This document shows, piece after piece, positions 48,213 to 56,698 of a stretch of 64,000 nucleotides of DNA. A model generated the notes under the pieces. The model did no database searches. It had not been told where the DNA came from and was given only the letters and a program-made list of their open reading frames with translations. The DNA is taken from contig NZ_VDDA01000001.1 of assembly GCF_006151805.1 (NCBI RefSeq), positions 499,794 to 563,793 on the forward strand. Reading direction: 5' to 3'. Within the stretch, counting starts at the first letter, position 1, and every line of letters starts with the position of its first letter. A program made the translations under genes and the position numbers. The stretch comes from Methylobacterium terricola. Its GTDB lineage: Bacteria > Pseudomonadota > Alphaproteobacteria > Rhizobiales > Beijerinckiaceae.

Positions 48213-50735
48213 GCGGAGGTGAAGGTCGCCGCGCCCGCGCCCCACGATCGGCCGCGGCCCGACGCGCCCGCGGAGCGGCTGGCGCGCTGGACGGCGGGGT
48301 ACGCCCCGCTGCCCGGCCTGCCGGACGAGCTGGTCGCGGACGACGGCACCCTGCGGCCGGCCTGGGACAGGTTCCTGCGCTGCCTCGCCGGGCTGCCGGA
48401 TTGCGAGATCGCCGCCCGGCTCGCCGCGGCCGGGCGGCACATCCACGATACCGGCATCGCCTACCGGGCCTATGGTGAGACGACCGAGCGCGACTGGCCG
48501 ATCGGCGCCCTGCCGCTCCTGATCGAGGGCGCGGAGTGGCAGGGGATCGCCGCGGGCGTGGCGCAGCGCGCCGAGCTCCTCGAAGCCGTCCTGACCGACC
48601 TCTACGGCGACGGCGCCCTCGCCCGCGCCGGCCTGCTGCCGGCGGCCGCCGCCGCGGGCGATCCGGAATTCCTCCGTCCGCTCGTCGGCGTCGCCCCCCC
48701 GGGCGGGCGCCACCTGCATTTCTACGCCGCCGATCTCGCCCGCGGGCCGGACGGCGCCTGGCGGGTGCTGTCCGACCGGACCCAGGCGCCGTCGGGCGCC
48801 GGCCATGCCCTCGAGAACCGCCTGGTCATGGCGCGGGCCCTGCCGGAGGTCTACGGCGCGCTCGAGGTCGAGCGCGTCGCCGCGTTCTTCCAGGCGTTTC
48901 GCGACGGCCTCGCCGCCACGGCGACCCGGGAGGACCCGCGCATCGGCCTGATGACCTCGGGCCCCTACAGCGACACCTATGTCGAGCAGGCGGTCCTCGC
49001 CCGCTACCTCGGCTTCGCCCTCGTCGAGGGCGACGACCTCCTGGTGCGCGACGGGATGGTGTCGATCCGCACGGTCGCCGGCCTCAAGCGGGTCGACGTG
49101 CTGTGGCGGCGCATCGACGGCGACTTCGTCGATCCCCTGGAGCTCAACCCCGCCTCGCGCCTCGGGGCACCGGGCCTCGTCGAGGCCCTGCGGGCCGGCG
49201 CGGTCGCGATGGGCAACATGCCGGGCACCGGCCTCGTCGAGAGCGCGTGGCTCGCCGCTTCGCTGCCGGCCCTGTGCGAGCGGCTGCTCGGCGAGCCCCT
49301 TCGCCTGCCCGGCCTGCCGACCTGGTGGTGCGGCGACCCCGCGCAGCGCGAAGCCGTGATGGCGCGGTTCGACGCGCTCGCCTTCCGGCCGGCCGCGGCG
49401 CCGGCGCAGGGCGCCTTCACCAGCCGGGCCTTCGGCGAGGGCCGCGACGCGGCCGAGACCGAGCGCCTGCGGGCCGTCCTGCGCGACCGGCCCGGCGACC
49501 TCGTCGCCCACGAGCCGGTCCGGCTGTCCACCGCCCCGGTCTGGGACGGCACGCGGCTGGTGCCCCGGCCCTTCGTGCTGCGGGTCTTCGCCGCCGCGAC
49601 GCCGGAGGGCTGGCGGGTGATGCCCGGCGGCTTCTGCCGCATCTCCGAGACGCCGGACGTGCGCCCGGTGGCGATGGGCGTCGGGGTCCGCGCCGCCGAC
49701 GTCTGGGTCTTGTCGTCCGGTCCGACCGCCGCCCAGGCCACCCTGCTGCCGGCGAGCGACCGGGTGGCGGTGCGCCGGGTGCCCGGCCTGCTGCCGAGCC
49801 GGGCCGCCGACAACCTGTTCTGGCTCGGCCGCCACCTGGAGCGGGCCGAGGCGGTGATCCGCCTCACCGCCTGCCTGCTCGACGGGGCCGGCGCCGTCTC
49901 CACCGCCGAGGAGGATCGCGCCACCTCCGCCCGCATCCGCAGCCTGCTGCACGCCTGGGGCGCCGTGCCCTCGGTCGAGGGCGCGGCGGCGGAGCTCGCC
50001 CAGCACGCCCTCTCGGATGGCGGCCAATGGGGCTCGGGCCTCAGCCACGCCCTCTCGGCCCGGCGCAACGCCGCCTCCCTGCGCGAGCGGCTCTCGGGCG
50101 AGACCTGGCGGGCGCTCTCGGCCCTGCACGCCGCCCTGGAGGCGCCGGCGGACGGGACCGATTCCGAGGCCGCGCTCCTCGACAGGGCCGAGCGCGCCCT
50201 GTCGCTCACCGCGGCGCTGGCCGGCCTTGCCCAGGAGAACATGAACCGGGCCGGCGGCTTCGCCTTCGTCGACATGGGCCGGCGGGTCGAGCGGGCGGTC
50301 AATGCCTGCCGCTTCGCCCTCGATTTCGGCGGCGCCGGGGCCAGCACCGACGATCTCGGCGTGCTCCTCGAACTCGTCGATTCCCGCATCTCCTACGGGG
50401 CACGCTACATCCTCGGCGTGGCGCTGGCGCCGGTGCGCGACATGGTCCTGCTCGATCCCTACAACCCGCGCTCCGTCGCGTTCCAGGTCGAGCGGCTGGC
50501 CGAGCGCCTCGCCGGCCTGCCGTCCCTGCGCCAGGACGGCGTGGCGGAGGCGCCGGCGCGCCTCGTCGCCGGGCTGATGGGCGAGATCGCCGGGGCGGAG
50601 GCCGCCACCCTGCCGCTCGAGACCGTAGCCGCCTGGGAGAGACGCCTGTGGGCGATCGCCGAGGCGATCGGCGCGCGCTACTTCCCGGGTGGGTCGGATG
50701 CCGCCCGGCCCGAAACCCTCGTCACGCTGGCTTGA
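48168..50735 (+). CDS. Circularly permuted ATP-grasp protein fused to Alpha-E domain
   Basis: 855 residues from GTG at 48168; GTG 48183 and ATG 48198 are in-frame alternatives. Residues about 75-520 are a type 2 circularly permuted ATP-grasp ([82 protein letters not shown]). Residues about 540-850 are the Alpha-E helical domain with its ER motif ([20 protein letters not shown]). ATP-grasp enzymes of this type are predicted to ligate amino acids or peptides; Alpha-E partners them in a conserved but uncharacterised neighbourhood. Both halves are often separate genes elsewhere. Confidence 0.92.
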   Translation: MSDAPVSEAAMSEAPAEVKVAAPAPHDRPRPDAPAERLARWTAGYAPLPGLPDELVADDGTLRPAWDRFLRCLAGLPDCEIAARLAAAGRHIHDTGIAYRAYGETTERDWPIGALPLLIEGAEWQGIAAGVAQRAELLEAVLTDLYGDGALARAGLLPAAAAAGDPEFLRPLVGVAPPGGRHLHFYAADLARGPDGAWRVLSDRTQAPSGAGHALENRLVMARALPEVYGALEVERVAAFFQAFRDGLAATATREDPRIGLMTSGPYSDTYVEQAVLARYLGFALVEGDDLLVRDGMVSIRTVAGLKRVDVLWRRIDGDFVDPLELNPASRLGAPGLVEALRAGAVAMGNMPGTGLVESAWLAASLPALCERLLGEPLRLPGLPTWWCGDPAQREAVMARFDALAFRPAAAPAQGAFTSRAFGEGRDAAETERLRAVLRDRPGDLVAHEPVRLSTAPVWDGTRLVPRPFVLRVFAAATPEGWRVMPGGFCRISETPDVRPVAMGVGVRAADVWVLSSGPTAAQATLLPASDRVAVRRVPGLLPSRAADNLFWLGRHLERAEAVIRLTACLLDGAGAVSTAEEDRATSARIRSLLHAWGAVPSVEGAAAELAQHALSDGGQWGSGLSHALSARRNAASLRERLSGETWRALSALHAALEAPADGTDSEAALLDRAERALSLTAALAGLAQENMNRAGGFAFVDMGRRVERAVNACRFALDFGGAGASTDDLGVLLELVDSRISYGARYILGVALAPVRDMVLLDPYNPRSVAFQVERLAERLAGLPSLRQDGVAEAPARLVAGLMGEIAGAEAATLPLETVAAWERRLWAIAEAIGARYFPGGSDAARPETLVTLA

Positions 50736-50747
50736 GCCCCCGCCCCG

Positions 50748-51629
50748 ATGCTCTACCGCCTGCGCCATCTGACGGCCTACGCCTATCGCAACCCGGTCGG
50801 CTTCGCCCGCTGCGCCTTGCGCCTCGCGCCGGCGGCGGGGGAGGGGCAGGTGCCCCTGTCGCACGAGGTCGTGGTTGAGCCTGCGCCCCGCACCGCGACC
50901 GAGCGCGGCGACTTCTTCGGCAACCGCACGGTGTCGCTCACCGTGGAGACGCCGCACCGGGACTTCCGGATTGACGCGCGCTCCCGCGTCCGGGTCGAGC
51001 GGCCGCCGCTCCCGGATCCGGAGACCGGGCTCGCCTGGGAGGAGGTGCGGGCGCGGGTGCTCGGCGGAACGGGCCTCGGCCCCGCCGCCCCGCTGCATTT
51101 CTGCGCCCCGAGCCGCCGGGTGCCGCTTCTGCCCGAAGTGACCGACTACGCCCGGGCGAGCTTCCCGGCCGGCGGCGGCGCCGTGGCGGGCGCCTTCGAC
51201 CTGATGCACCGCATCCGGGCCGACTTCACCTTCGATTCGGAGGCGACCGAGGTCGGCACGCCGCTCGCCCAGGCCTTCGCCGGCCGGCGCGGCGTGTGCC
51301 AGGACTTCTCGCACATCATGATCGCGGCGCTACGCGGCCTCGGCCTGCCGGCGGCCTATGTCAGCGGCTACCTGCGCACCCTGCCGCCGCCGGGGCAGCC
51401 CCGGCTCGAAGGGGCGGATGCGAGCCATGCCTGGGTAGCGTTCTGGTGCGGGGAGGAATGGGTCGGCCTCGATCCGACCAACGACATCGGCGTCCAGGAC
51501 GATCATATCGTCGTCGCCCGCGGCCGCGACTACGCCGACGTGGCACCGGTCGCCGGGATCATCGCCGGGTCGGGCGCGCAGAGCCTGAGCGTCGCGGTCG
51601 ACGTGGTGCCGGAGGAGGAGGACGCCTGA
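50748..51629 (+). CDS. Transglutaminase family protein
   Basis: 293 residues, 12 bases after the ATP-grasp/Alpha-E stop, third gene of the operon. The N-terminal beta region (MLYRLRHLTAYAYRNPVGFARC) is typical of bacterial transglutaminase-like proteins. The triad is seen as Cys in RRGVCQDFSHIM, His in ASHAWVAFW and Asp in GLDPTNDIGV. It ends with an acidic tail (VVPEEEDA). No signal peptide, so cytosolic. It probably acts as a cysteine peptidase or acyl-transfer enzyme on the product of the two predicted ligases. Confidence 0.93.
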   Translation: MLYRLRHLTAYAYRNPVGFARCALRLAPAAGEGQVPLSHEVVVEPAPRTATERGDFFGNRTVSLTVETPHRDFRIDARSRVRVERPPLPDPETGLAWEEVRARVLGGTGLGPAAPLHFCAPSRRVPLLPEVTDYARASFPAGGGAVAGAFDLMHRIRADFTFDSEATEVGTPLAQAFAGRRGVCQDFSHIMIAALRGLGLPAAYVSGYLRTLPPPGQPRLEGADASHAWVAFWCGEEWVGLDPTNDIGVQDDHIVVARGRDYADVAPVAGIIAGSGAQSLSVAVDVVPEEEDA

Positions 51630-51776
51630 AGGCGGATGGGCGGGCCGGGCTGATGCGCTGAACGCCGAGGAGAAGGGCCCCGGCCCGCCGGAGCGACACC
51701 AGCCGAGTGCCGTCGATCGGACGGGACAGGGCCGGCGTGGCGAGGAGGAGAATGGGCCGGTTCCCGGGGGGCGTCC

Positions 51777-52086
51777 TCAACTTGGATCAATCTCCGGGCA
51801 TTTAGGCGGGGCGCCGGACAACTTCTGCGTCAGCACCGCGGGAGTCTGGCGCTCGATTGCGGCCGCGCTTGCCCGCGGTGCGGCGGCCCCTCGCCGCGGT
51901 CTCGCCCGCCCCGCTTCGCGCGCCTTGGTGGCGCTGCCGTCGGCCTGCTCGCCGGCCGCCCGCGCCGGTCCCGCTCGGGGTGGTTCCGCCGATGGCGCCA
52001 CCGCCGGCGCCTGGGCTCGCGCCTTGGGCCATCGCGGACCCGGTGCTGCCGAGGACGAGGGCCGCGGCGATCGTTGTGGCTTTCAG
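51777..52086 (-). pseudogene. Frameshifted small secreted protein, possible CTG start
   Basis: From CTG at 52086 the reading is LKATTIAAALVLGSTGSAMA then QGASPGAGGGAIGG: a textbook Sec signal peptide followed by a Gly-rich region. AGGAA lies exactly six bases before the CTG, and no ATG/GTG/TTG fits the signal peptide. Near 51955-51985 good codon usage passes to another frame, which reads GEQADGSATKARE...QTPAVLTQKLSGAPPKCPEIDPS and stops at 51777. Staying in the first frame gives poor GC3 towards a stop at 51802. So this is either a broken gene or an apparent frameshift from sequencing. Confidence 0.45.
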
Positions 52087-52257
52087 GGCCGGTTCCTGCC
52101 GCGTCGCAGCGCCCGCCCCGGGGGGGCTCGGCGACGGCGAATTCGCACGGCCATCCGGCGACGGCCGGACCTGTTCCCCAGGCGGAGGGCTGCCATGCAG
52201 CGCAGGCGCCTGCGCCCGGGCGACAGAACCAACCTAGCGCCGCCCCGTTGCCCCGGC

Positions 52258-52533
52258 ATGGATCTCACGCTCCAGCCCGTGCGCGTCAGGACCGGGAGCG
52301 AGGACGAGCGCGGCCTGCTCGTCTTCGCCGACGGGACGCTCGCGGCCGTGCTGGTCTGCCTGTCCGACGTGCATGGCGACGATGCCGGCCTGTGGTTCCT
52401 CGAAGCCGGTTTCGGACCCCTGGCCTCGCCGCAGCCGGGCAAGTTCGCTGATCTCGACGCGGCTCAGGCCTGGATCGCCCGGCGCCTCGCGCCCGGTGCC
52501 ACGGCGAGCCTCAGCCCTCGTCGTCCTCCGTGA
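52258..52533 (+). CDS. Hypothetical protein (MDLTLxPVRV family)
   Basis: 91 residues from ATG at 52258. It reads as a compact domain: MDLTLQPVRVRTGSEDERG, LLVFADGTLAAVLVCLSD, WFLEAGFGPLA, FADLDAAQAWIARRL. Codon usage is typical. I believe similar short proteins occur in Methylobacterium, without known function. Its 3' end overlaps the 3' end of the minus-strand gene ending at 52511 by 23 bases. Confidence 0.72.
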   Translation: MDLTLQPVRVRTGSEDERGLLVFADGTLAAVLVCLSDVHGDDAGLWFLEAGFGPLASPQPGKFADLDAAQAWIARRLAPGATASLSPRRPP

Positions 52534-52768
52534 CGGTGTCGGCGAACGGCACGGTCGCCACCGCCCGGCCGTCCTCGCCGGTCACCTCGAAGGTGCAGGC
52601 GAACCAGTCCCGCACCGCCTGCACCCGCGTGCGGGCGATCAGGTCGCGGGCCATGGCGAGGGCGCGCATGCGGGCCTCGTCCGGGCCGGCGAGGTCGTCC
52701 CCCTCCGGATCGCGCGCCAGCCCGTCCGGGCCGGGGCCGTACCGGAGATGGAAGAAATACCGCGGCAT
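52511..52768 (-). CDS. Small DUF6894-like protein (MPRYFFHL family)
   Basis: 85 residues beginning MPRYFFHLRYGPGPDGL, the hallmark start of a small family common in Methylobacterium and Bradyrhizobium, followed by DDLAGPDEARMRALAMARDL and FEVTGEDGRAVATVPFAD. Function unknown. Its ATG shares a base with the stop of the upstream Crp/Fnr gene (TGATG), so the two are co-translated. Confidence 0.82.
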   Translation of the reverse strand: MPRYFFHLRYGPGPDGLARDPEGDDLAGPDEARMRALAMARDLIARTRVQAVRDWFACTFEVTGEDGRAVATVPFADTVTEDDEG

Positions 52769-53481
52769 CAGGCGCTCCCGATCAGGCGGTCGTATTCGGC
52801 CTCCGGCACGCCGTAGCTGCCGTTCGTCAGCGCCTTGAGCTTGTCGCGGTCGAGAACCTCGATGCGGCGGCGCTTGGCGCGGATGCGGCCTGCTCCCTCC
52901 AGGTTCTGGATCGTCAGCGTCACGCCCGCCCGCTGCACGCCGAGCATCATCGACAGAAATTCGTGCGTCAGCGTCAGCTCGTCGCCGTCGACCCGGTCGT
53001 GGCACATCAGCAGCCAGCGTGCGAGCCGGCCTTCGAGGCCGAGGGCGGCGTGGGCGTGGGCGGTTTGCGCGGCCTGCACCATCAGCGTGTGGATGTAGCG
53101 CAGCAGCAGGCGGCGCAGGGATTCGCTCCGCGCCACCGCATCGCAGAAGGCGTCCCGGCCGATGCCCAGCACCTCGCCGGCGATCTGGACGAAGTGCAGG
53201 TGCGGCGTCCGGTCGACGCAGAGGAGGACCGGCGAGACGCCGACCAGGCCCTCCCGGCCGATCAGCCCGACCTCGATCTGCGTATCCTCGTGGGCGGTAC
53301 AGACCGAGACCATGCCGCTCTCGACGAAGAACAGCGCCTCGACCGGCCTGTCGGGCAGAACCATCGGCTCGCGGATCTGGACCGCGGCGAACTCGAGATG
53401 AGGCTGGAGCCGCGCGAAATCCTCCGGGGCCATTGCCCGGAGAAGGCGGTTGCGCACCATGGCCTGCTGAAGCTGTGGCAT
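52768..53481 (-). CDS. Crp/Fnr-family transcription regulator
   Basis: 237 residues with GGAGAA upstream of the ATG. N-terminal cyclic-nucleotide-type beta-barrel (LPDRPVEALFFVESGMVSV, IEVGLIGREGLVGVSPVLL), a dimer helix and a C-terminal winged helix (LTHEFLSMMLGVQRAGVTLT, LEGAGRIRAKRRRIEVLDR). It has no N-terminal Cys cluster, so it is not an Fe-S Fnr. The GREG(L/M)VG motif places it with the group common in Rhizobiales whose ligand is unknown. It is followed by a DUF6894-type gene. Confidence 0.9.
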   Translation of the reverse strand: MPQLQQAMVRNRLLRAMAPEDFARLQPHLEFAAVQIREPMVLPDRPVEALFFVESGMVSVCTAHEDTQIEVGLIGREGLVGVSPVLLCVDRTPHLHFVQIAGEVLGIGRDAFCDAVARSESLRRLLLRYIHTLMVQAAQTAHAHAALGLEGRLARWLLMCHDRVDGDELTLTHEFLSMMLGVQRAGVTLTIQNLEGAGRIRAKRRRIEVLDRDKLKALTNGSYGVPEAEYDRLIGSA

Positions 53482-53789
53482 GGGCTGTTCTCCGGGATCG
53501 CGGCCGGCCAGAACCTCCTGCCCCGGTGCGAGGCCGGGCGGTTGCTATCAAGGATGGCCGAATTTTCCAAACTCGTACCGATGAAAAAGATGGAAAATAC
53601 CAAATGATGCCTGAAAAAAACTAATTTTACTGCGCCGCTTCGTCACGATATTGCGCAGATTTTGGAACGAACGACCGGCAATGCCATTGTTCGATACAAT
53701 ACCGAAGCGCGTCGATCTCTGTCGAAGACGTATGCGGGAGCCTACAACCCTTGCACAGCCCAGGGCGTAGGCGGGATCCGGAGGGGTCG
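53482..53789. promoter_or_regulatory. AT-rich divergent region between two regulator genes
   Basis: 308 bp, clearly AT-richer than the surroundings between about 53555 and 53730. ATTTTCC (53562-53568) and GGAAAAT (53592-53598) are inverted half-sites separated by 23 bases. Promoters for the Crp gene (minus) and the response-regulator pair (plus) should be here. No gene is seen. Confidence 0.5.
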
Positions 53790-54221
53790 ATGATGCCACA
53801 GGACGGAGACCATCCGACCGTGCTGCTGATCGAGGACGATCTGCTGCTCGGCCTGGATCTCGGCGACATTCTGGCGGAGGCCGGGTACCGCGTTGCCGGG
53901 CCGCTTCGGACCGAGGCCGAGGCCGAGGCCTGGATGGCCGGGTCCGGTTTGGCGGGGCGCGTGCCCGACCTCGCGATCCTCGACCTGCCGCTCCGGGACG
54001 GCGACGGCAGCCGGCTCGCCGGGACGCTGCGGGCGCGGGGCATCCCGTTTCTCGTCCAGGCTCCCTGCCTGGTCCACGCTCCCTCCCGACCGGGAGCCGG
54101 CGATGCGCACGACGCCATGGCCTGTGCGGCTCTGCGCGCCGCGCCACGATTGACCAAGCCGGCCTGGCCTCGGGACCTCGTCCTGGTGCTCGGCACGCTC
54201 GCCCGCGAGGCGCGACCATGA
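53790..54221 (+). CDS. Single-domain response regulator
   Basis: 143 residues from ATG at 53790, preceded by GGAGGGG; the open frame upstream lacks such a site. A receiver domain only: acidic pocket in VLLIEDDLLLGLDLG, phospho-acceptor Asp65 in DLAILDLPLRDGDG, and the conserved Lys in LTKPAW. There is no output domain. The Crp/Fnr gene overlaps its stop (ATGA), suggesting the pair acts together. Confidence 0.86.
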   Translation: MMPQDGDHPTVLLIEDDLLLGLDLGDILAEAGYRVAGPLRTEAEAEAWMAGSGLAGRVPDLAILDLPLRDGDGSRLAGTLRARGIPFLVQAPCLVHAPSRPGAGDAHDAMACAALRAAPRLTKPAWPRDLVLVLGTLAREARP

Positions 54222-54985
54222 CCCTGACGATGACCACGCTCGCCCCCGTCGCTCCGTCCCCCGGGGGGCACCTGCTCCACCCGGTGGTGCGCAAGCTCTC
54301 GGCCTATGGCGCTCTGACCGGGCAGGAGCAGGCGGCGCTCGCCGGCCTCGGCGCCGGCGCGCAGCGCGTCGAGGGGCGCTTCGACCTCCTGTCCGAGGGC
54401 GCGGTGCCCGAGAGCGCGGTGCTGGTCGTCGAGGGCGTCGCCTGCCGCTACCGCCACCGCCCGAGCGGGGCGCGCCAGATCACCGCCTACCTGCTGCCGG
54501 GCGACCTCTGCGACCTCGACTTCGTGCATCCGTGCCGGATGAACCACAGCGTCGGCACGATCGGGACCTGCCGGGTCGCGCGGGTGCCGCGCGAGGCCTT
54601 GGCCGGCCTCGTCGCGCGCCATGCCGGGATCGCCCGCGGCTTCCGCCTCGCCAAGCTCGCCGAGGAGGAGACGACGCGGGAATGGGTGATGAATGTCGGC
54701 TGCCGCTCGGCGATCGAGCGGGTGTCGCACCTGCTCTGCGAGTTGCACGAGCGGCTGCGCGTGGTCGGCTGGGCGACGAAGGCCGGCTACGACCTGCCCC
54801 TGACCCAGCAGGACCTCGCCGACACGACCGGCCTGTCGAACGTCCACGTCAACCGGGTGCTGCGCCAGCTGCGGCTGATGCGGCTCGTCGAGGTCGGCGG
54901 CAAGCGGGTCGACATCCTCAACCTCGCCGGCCTGCAGGCCATCGCCGAGTTCCAGGCCGACTACCTGCGCCCGGCGGTGGATTGA
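54218..54985 (+). CDS. Crp/Fnr-family transcription regulator
   Basis: 255 residues, translationally coupled to the response regulator. Beta-barrel sensor domain (FDLLSEGAVPESAVLVVEGV, RQITAYLLPGDLCDLDFVHP) and helix-turn-helix (LPLTQQDLADTTGLSNVHVN, RVLRQLRLMRLVEVGGKRVD). The barrel has Cys in GDLCDLD and HPCR but not the four-Cys Fnr set. The LPGD(L/I)CDLD style is common in Rhizobiales Crp-like proteins of unknown ligand. Confidence 0.9.
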   Translation: MTLTMTTLAPVAPSPGGHLLHPVVRKLSAYGALTGQEQAALAGLGAGAQRVEGRFDLLSEGAVPESAVLVVEGVACRYRHRPSGARQITAYLLPGDLCDLDFVHPCRMNHSVGTIGTCRVARVPREALAGLVARHAGIARGFRLAKLAEEETTREWVMNVGCRSAIERVSHLLCELHERLRVVGWATKAGYDLPLTQQDLADTTGLSNVHVNRVLRQLRLMRLVEVGGKRVDILNLAGLQAIAEFQADYLRPAVD

Positions 54986-55783
54986 TCAGTCCACGGCCAC
55001 GTCCAGCTCCACCGTCACCGGCACGTGGTCCGACGGCTTCTCGAGCCCGCGCAGGTGCTTCTGCACCGAGGCCGAGACCAGGCGGTCGAGGGCTTGCGGC
55101 GACAGCAGCAGGTGGTCGATCCGGATGCCCTGATTGCGCGGCCAGCAGCCGGCCTGGTAGTCCCAGAAGCTGTAGACGCCCGCCCGCCCGTCGCAGGCGC
55201 GAAGCCCGTCGGTGAAGCCCTCGTTGAGGAGCGCGCGGAACGCCGCCCGGGTCTGGGGCAGGAACAGGGCGTCGCTGGTCCAGGCCGCCGGATCCGCCGC
55301 GTCCTCGGGCTCGGGGATCACGTTGTAGTCGCCGGCGAGCACCAGCACCTCCTCCTTCTCGCGCAAGGCCACGGCGTGGGCCTGGAGGCGGCGCATGAAG
55401 GCGAGCTTGTAGTCGTATTTCGGCGTGGCGACGGGATTGCCGTTCGGCAGGTAGATCGAGGCCACCCGCACGGTCGCGGTCGGCGTCGGGATCACCGCCT
55501 CGATGTAGCGTGCCTGCTCGTCGCTGTCGTCGCCCGGCAGGCCGCGGCGGATCTCCTGGAGCGGCAGCGGCCGGCGGGCCAGCAGCGCGACGCCGTTGAA
55601 CGTCTTCTGGCCGTGGGTCGCCACGACGTAGCCCGCTTCCTCGATTTCGGTGCGGGGAAACGCGTCGTCGACGCATTTCAGCTCCTGGAGGCAGACCACG
55701 TCCGGCTGCGCCTCGGCCAGGAAGCCGAGGAGATGGGGCAGACGCTGCCTGACCGAGTTGACGTTCCAGGTGGTGATCCGCAT
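54986..55783 (-). CDS. xthA: Exodeoxyribonuclease III
   Basis: 265 residues. Mg-dependent AP endonuclease and 3'-exonuclease of base-excision repair. Motifs: MRITTWNVNSVRQRL, LQELKC with the metal-binding Glu, YLPNGNP, LAGDYNVIPEPED, GVYSFWDYQAGCWPRNQGIR, and IDHLLLSP with the C-terminal SDHVPV catalytic His. Its stop directly abuts the Crp gene stop, convergent. Confidence 0.96.
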   Translation of the reverse strand: MRITTWNVNSVRQRLPHLLGFLAEAQPDVVCLQELKCVDDAFPRTEIEEAGYVVATHGQKTFNGVALLARRPLPLQEIRRGLPGDDSDEQARYIEAVIPTPTATVRVASIYLPNGNPVATPKYDYKLAFMRRLQAHAVALREKEEVLVLAGDYNVIPEPEDAADPAAWTSDALFLPQTRAAFRALLNEGFTDGLRACDGRAGVYSFWDYQAGCWPRNQGIRIDHLLLSPQALDRLVSASVQKHLRGLEKPSDHVPVTVELDVAVD

Positions 55784-55885
55784 CGCGTCCCGCGCCGCTC
55801 GCAACCGCATTCGTGGCAAGGTCCCGTCATCGGGGTTTCGCGCCGCGCTGGCAAGCCGAGGCGCGGCCGCGAGGTGGGGACGGGC

Positions 55886-56554
55886 ATGGGATCGGGTTGG
55901 TGGGAGCCGGTGCGCGACTATTGCGAGCGCACCGGGCCGGACTTGCTCTCCGAGCCGTTGAATGCGGTCTCGAATGCCGCCTTCATGGTCGCGGCGATCC
56001 TGCTGCTGCGCCGCGGCCGGACCCGGGACCCGGTCGCCGACGGGTTCGCCTGGCTGATCGGGGTGATCGGGATCGGCAGTCTCCTGTTCCACACGCTGGC
56101 AGTGCAATGGGCGATGCTCGCCGACGTGATCCCGATCGCATTGTTCATCCACGCGTATTTCTTCCTCGCCGTGCGGCGCTTCCTCCGATTCGGGGCGCTC
56201 GCGGCGCTCGCCGGGACGCTCGCCTTCGCGGTCGCCGCCGCCCTGTTCGAGCCGATCCTGTCGCACCTCGCCGGGCGGTCGCTCGGGACCGCCAGCAACG
56301 GTTCGGTCGCCTACGCGCCCGCGGCGCTCGCGCTGTTCGGCGTCGGCGCGGCGGCGCGGCTCTCCGGCAACCGGGCGGGAGCAGCGCTGATCGGCATCGG
56401 CGTCCTGTTCCTCGCTTCGCTCGCGGCGCGCACGCTCGACGCCGCCCTCTGCCCTCGCGTGCCCTTCGGCACCCACTGGCTCTGGCACCTGCTGAATGCT
56501 TGCGTGCTCTACGGTCTGGTGCGGGCGGCGCGTCGCGCCGGCCCGGCGGCTTGA
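55886..56554 (+). CDS. Ceramidase-like membrane protein (alkaline ceramidase/CREST superfamily)
   Basis: 222 residues with about seven membrane segments. Conserved zinc-hydrolase residues of the CREST superfamily appear in order: Glu/Asn in LSEPLNAVSNAAF, Ser-x(3)-His in GSLLFHT, Asp in MLADVIPI and HxxxH in GTHWLWHLLNA. By family it could hydrolyse an amide-linked lipid such as ceramide, or act on membrane lipids in another way. It is divergent from xthA, about 100 bp away. Substrate unproven. Confidence 0.85.
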   Translation: MGSGWWEPVRDYCERTGPDLLSEPLNAVSNAAFMVAAILLLRRGRTRDPVADGFAWLIGVIGIGSLLFHTLAVQWAMLADVIPIALFIHAYFFLAVRRFLRFGALAALAGTLAFAVAAALFEPILSHLAGRSLGTASNGSVAYAPAALALFGVGAAARLSGNRAGAALIGIGVLFLASLAARTLDAALCPRVPFGTHWLWHLLNACVLYGLVRAARRAGPAA

Positions 56555-56698
56555 CGGTTCTGTCGCGGGCCGATCCGGCCGCCTGACGCCGCGGGACCCG
56601 GCTTCCTTGCACGGGTTCGGAAACCGTTGCAGAAGGACGCCGCTGCGGGGCCGCCACGGTTGCGGCCTTCACGCGCCTGCCTGCCCGGAATGCACGCC

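Noticed and set aside
53661..53689. EcfG-type stress promoter (GGAAC then GTT)
   Set aside because: The second element reads ATTGTT, not CGTT, and spacing is off.
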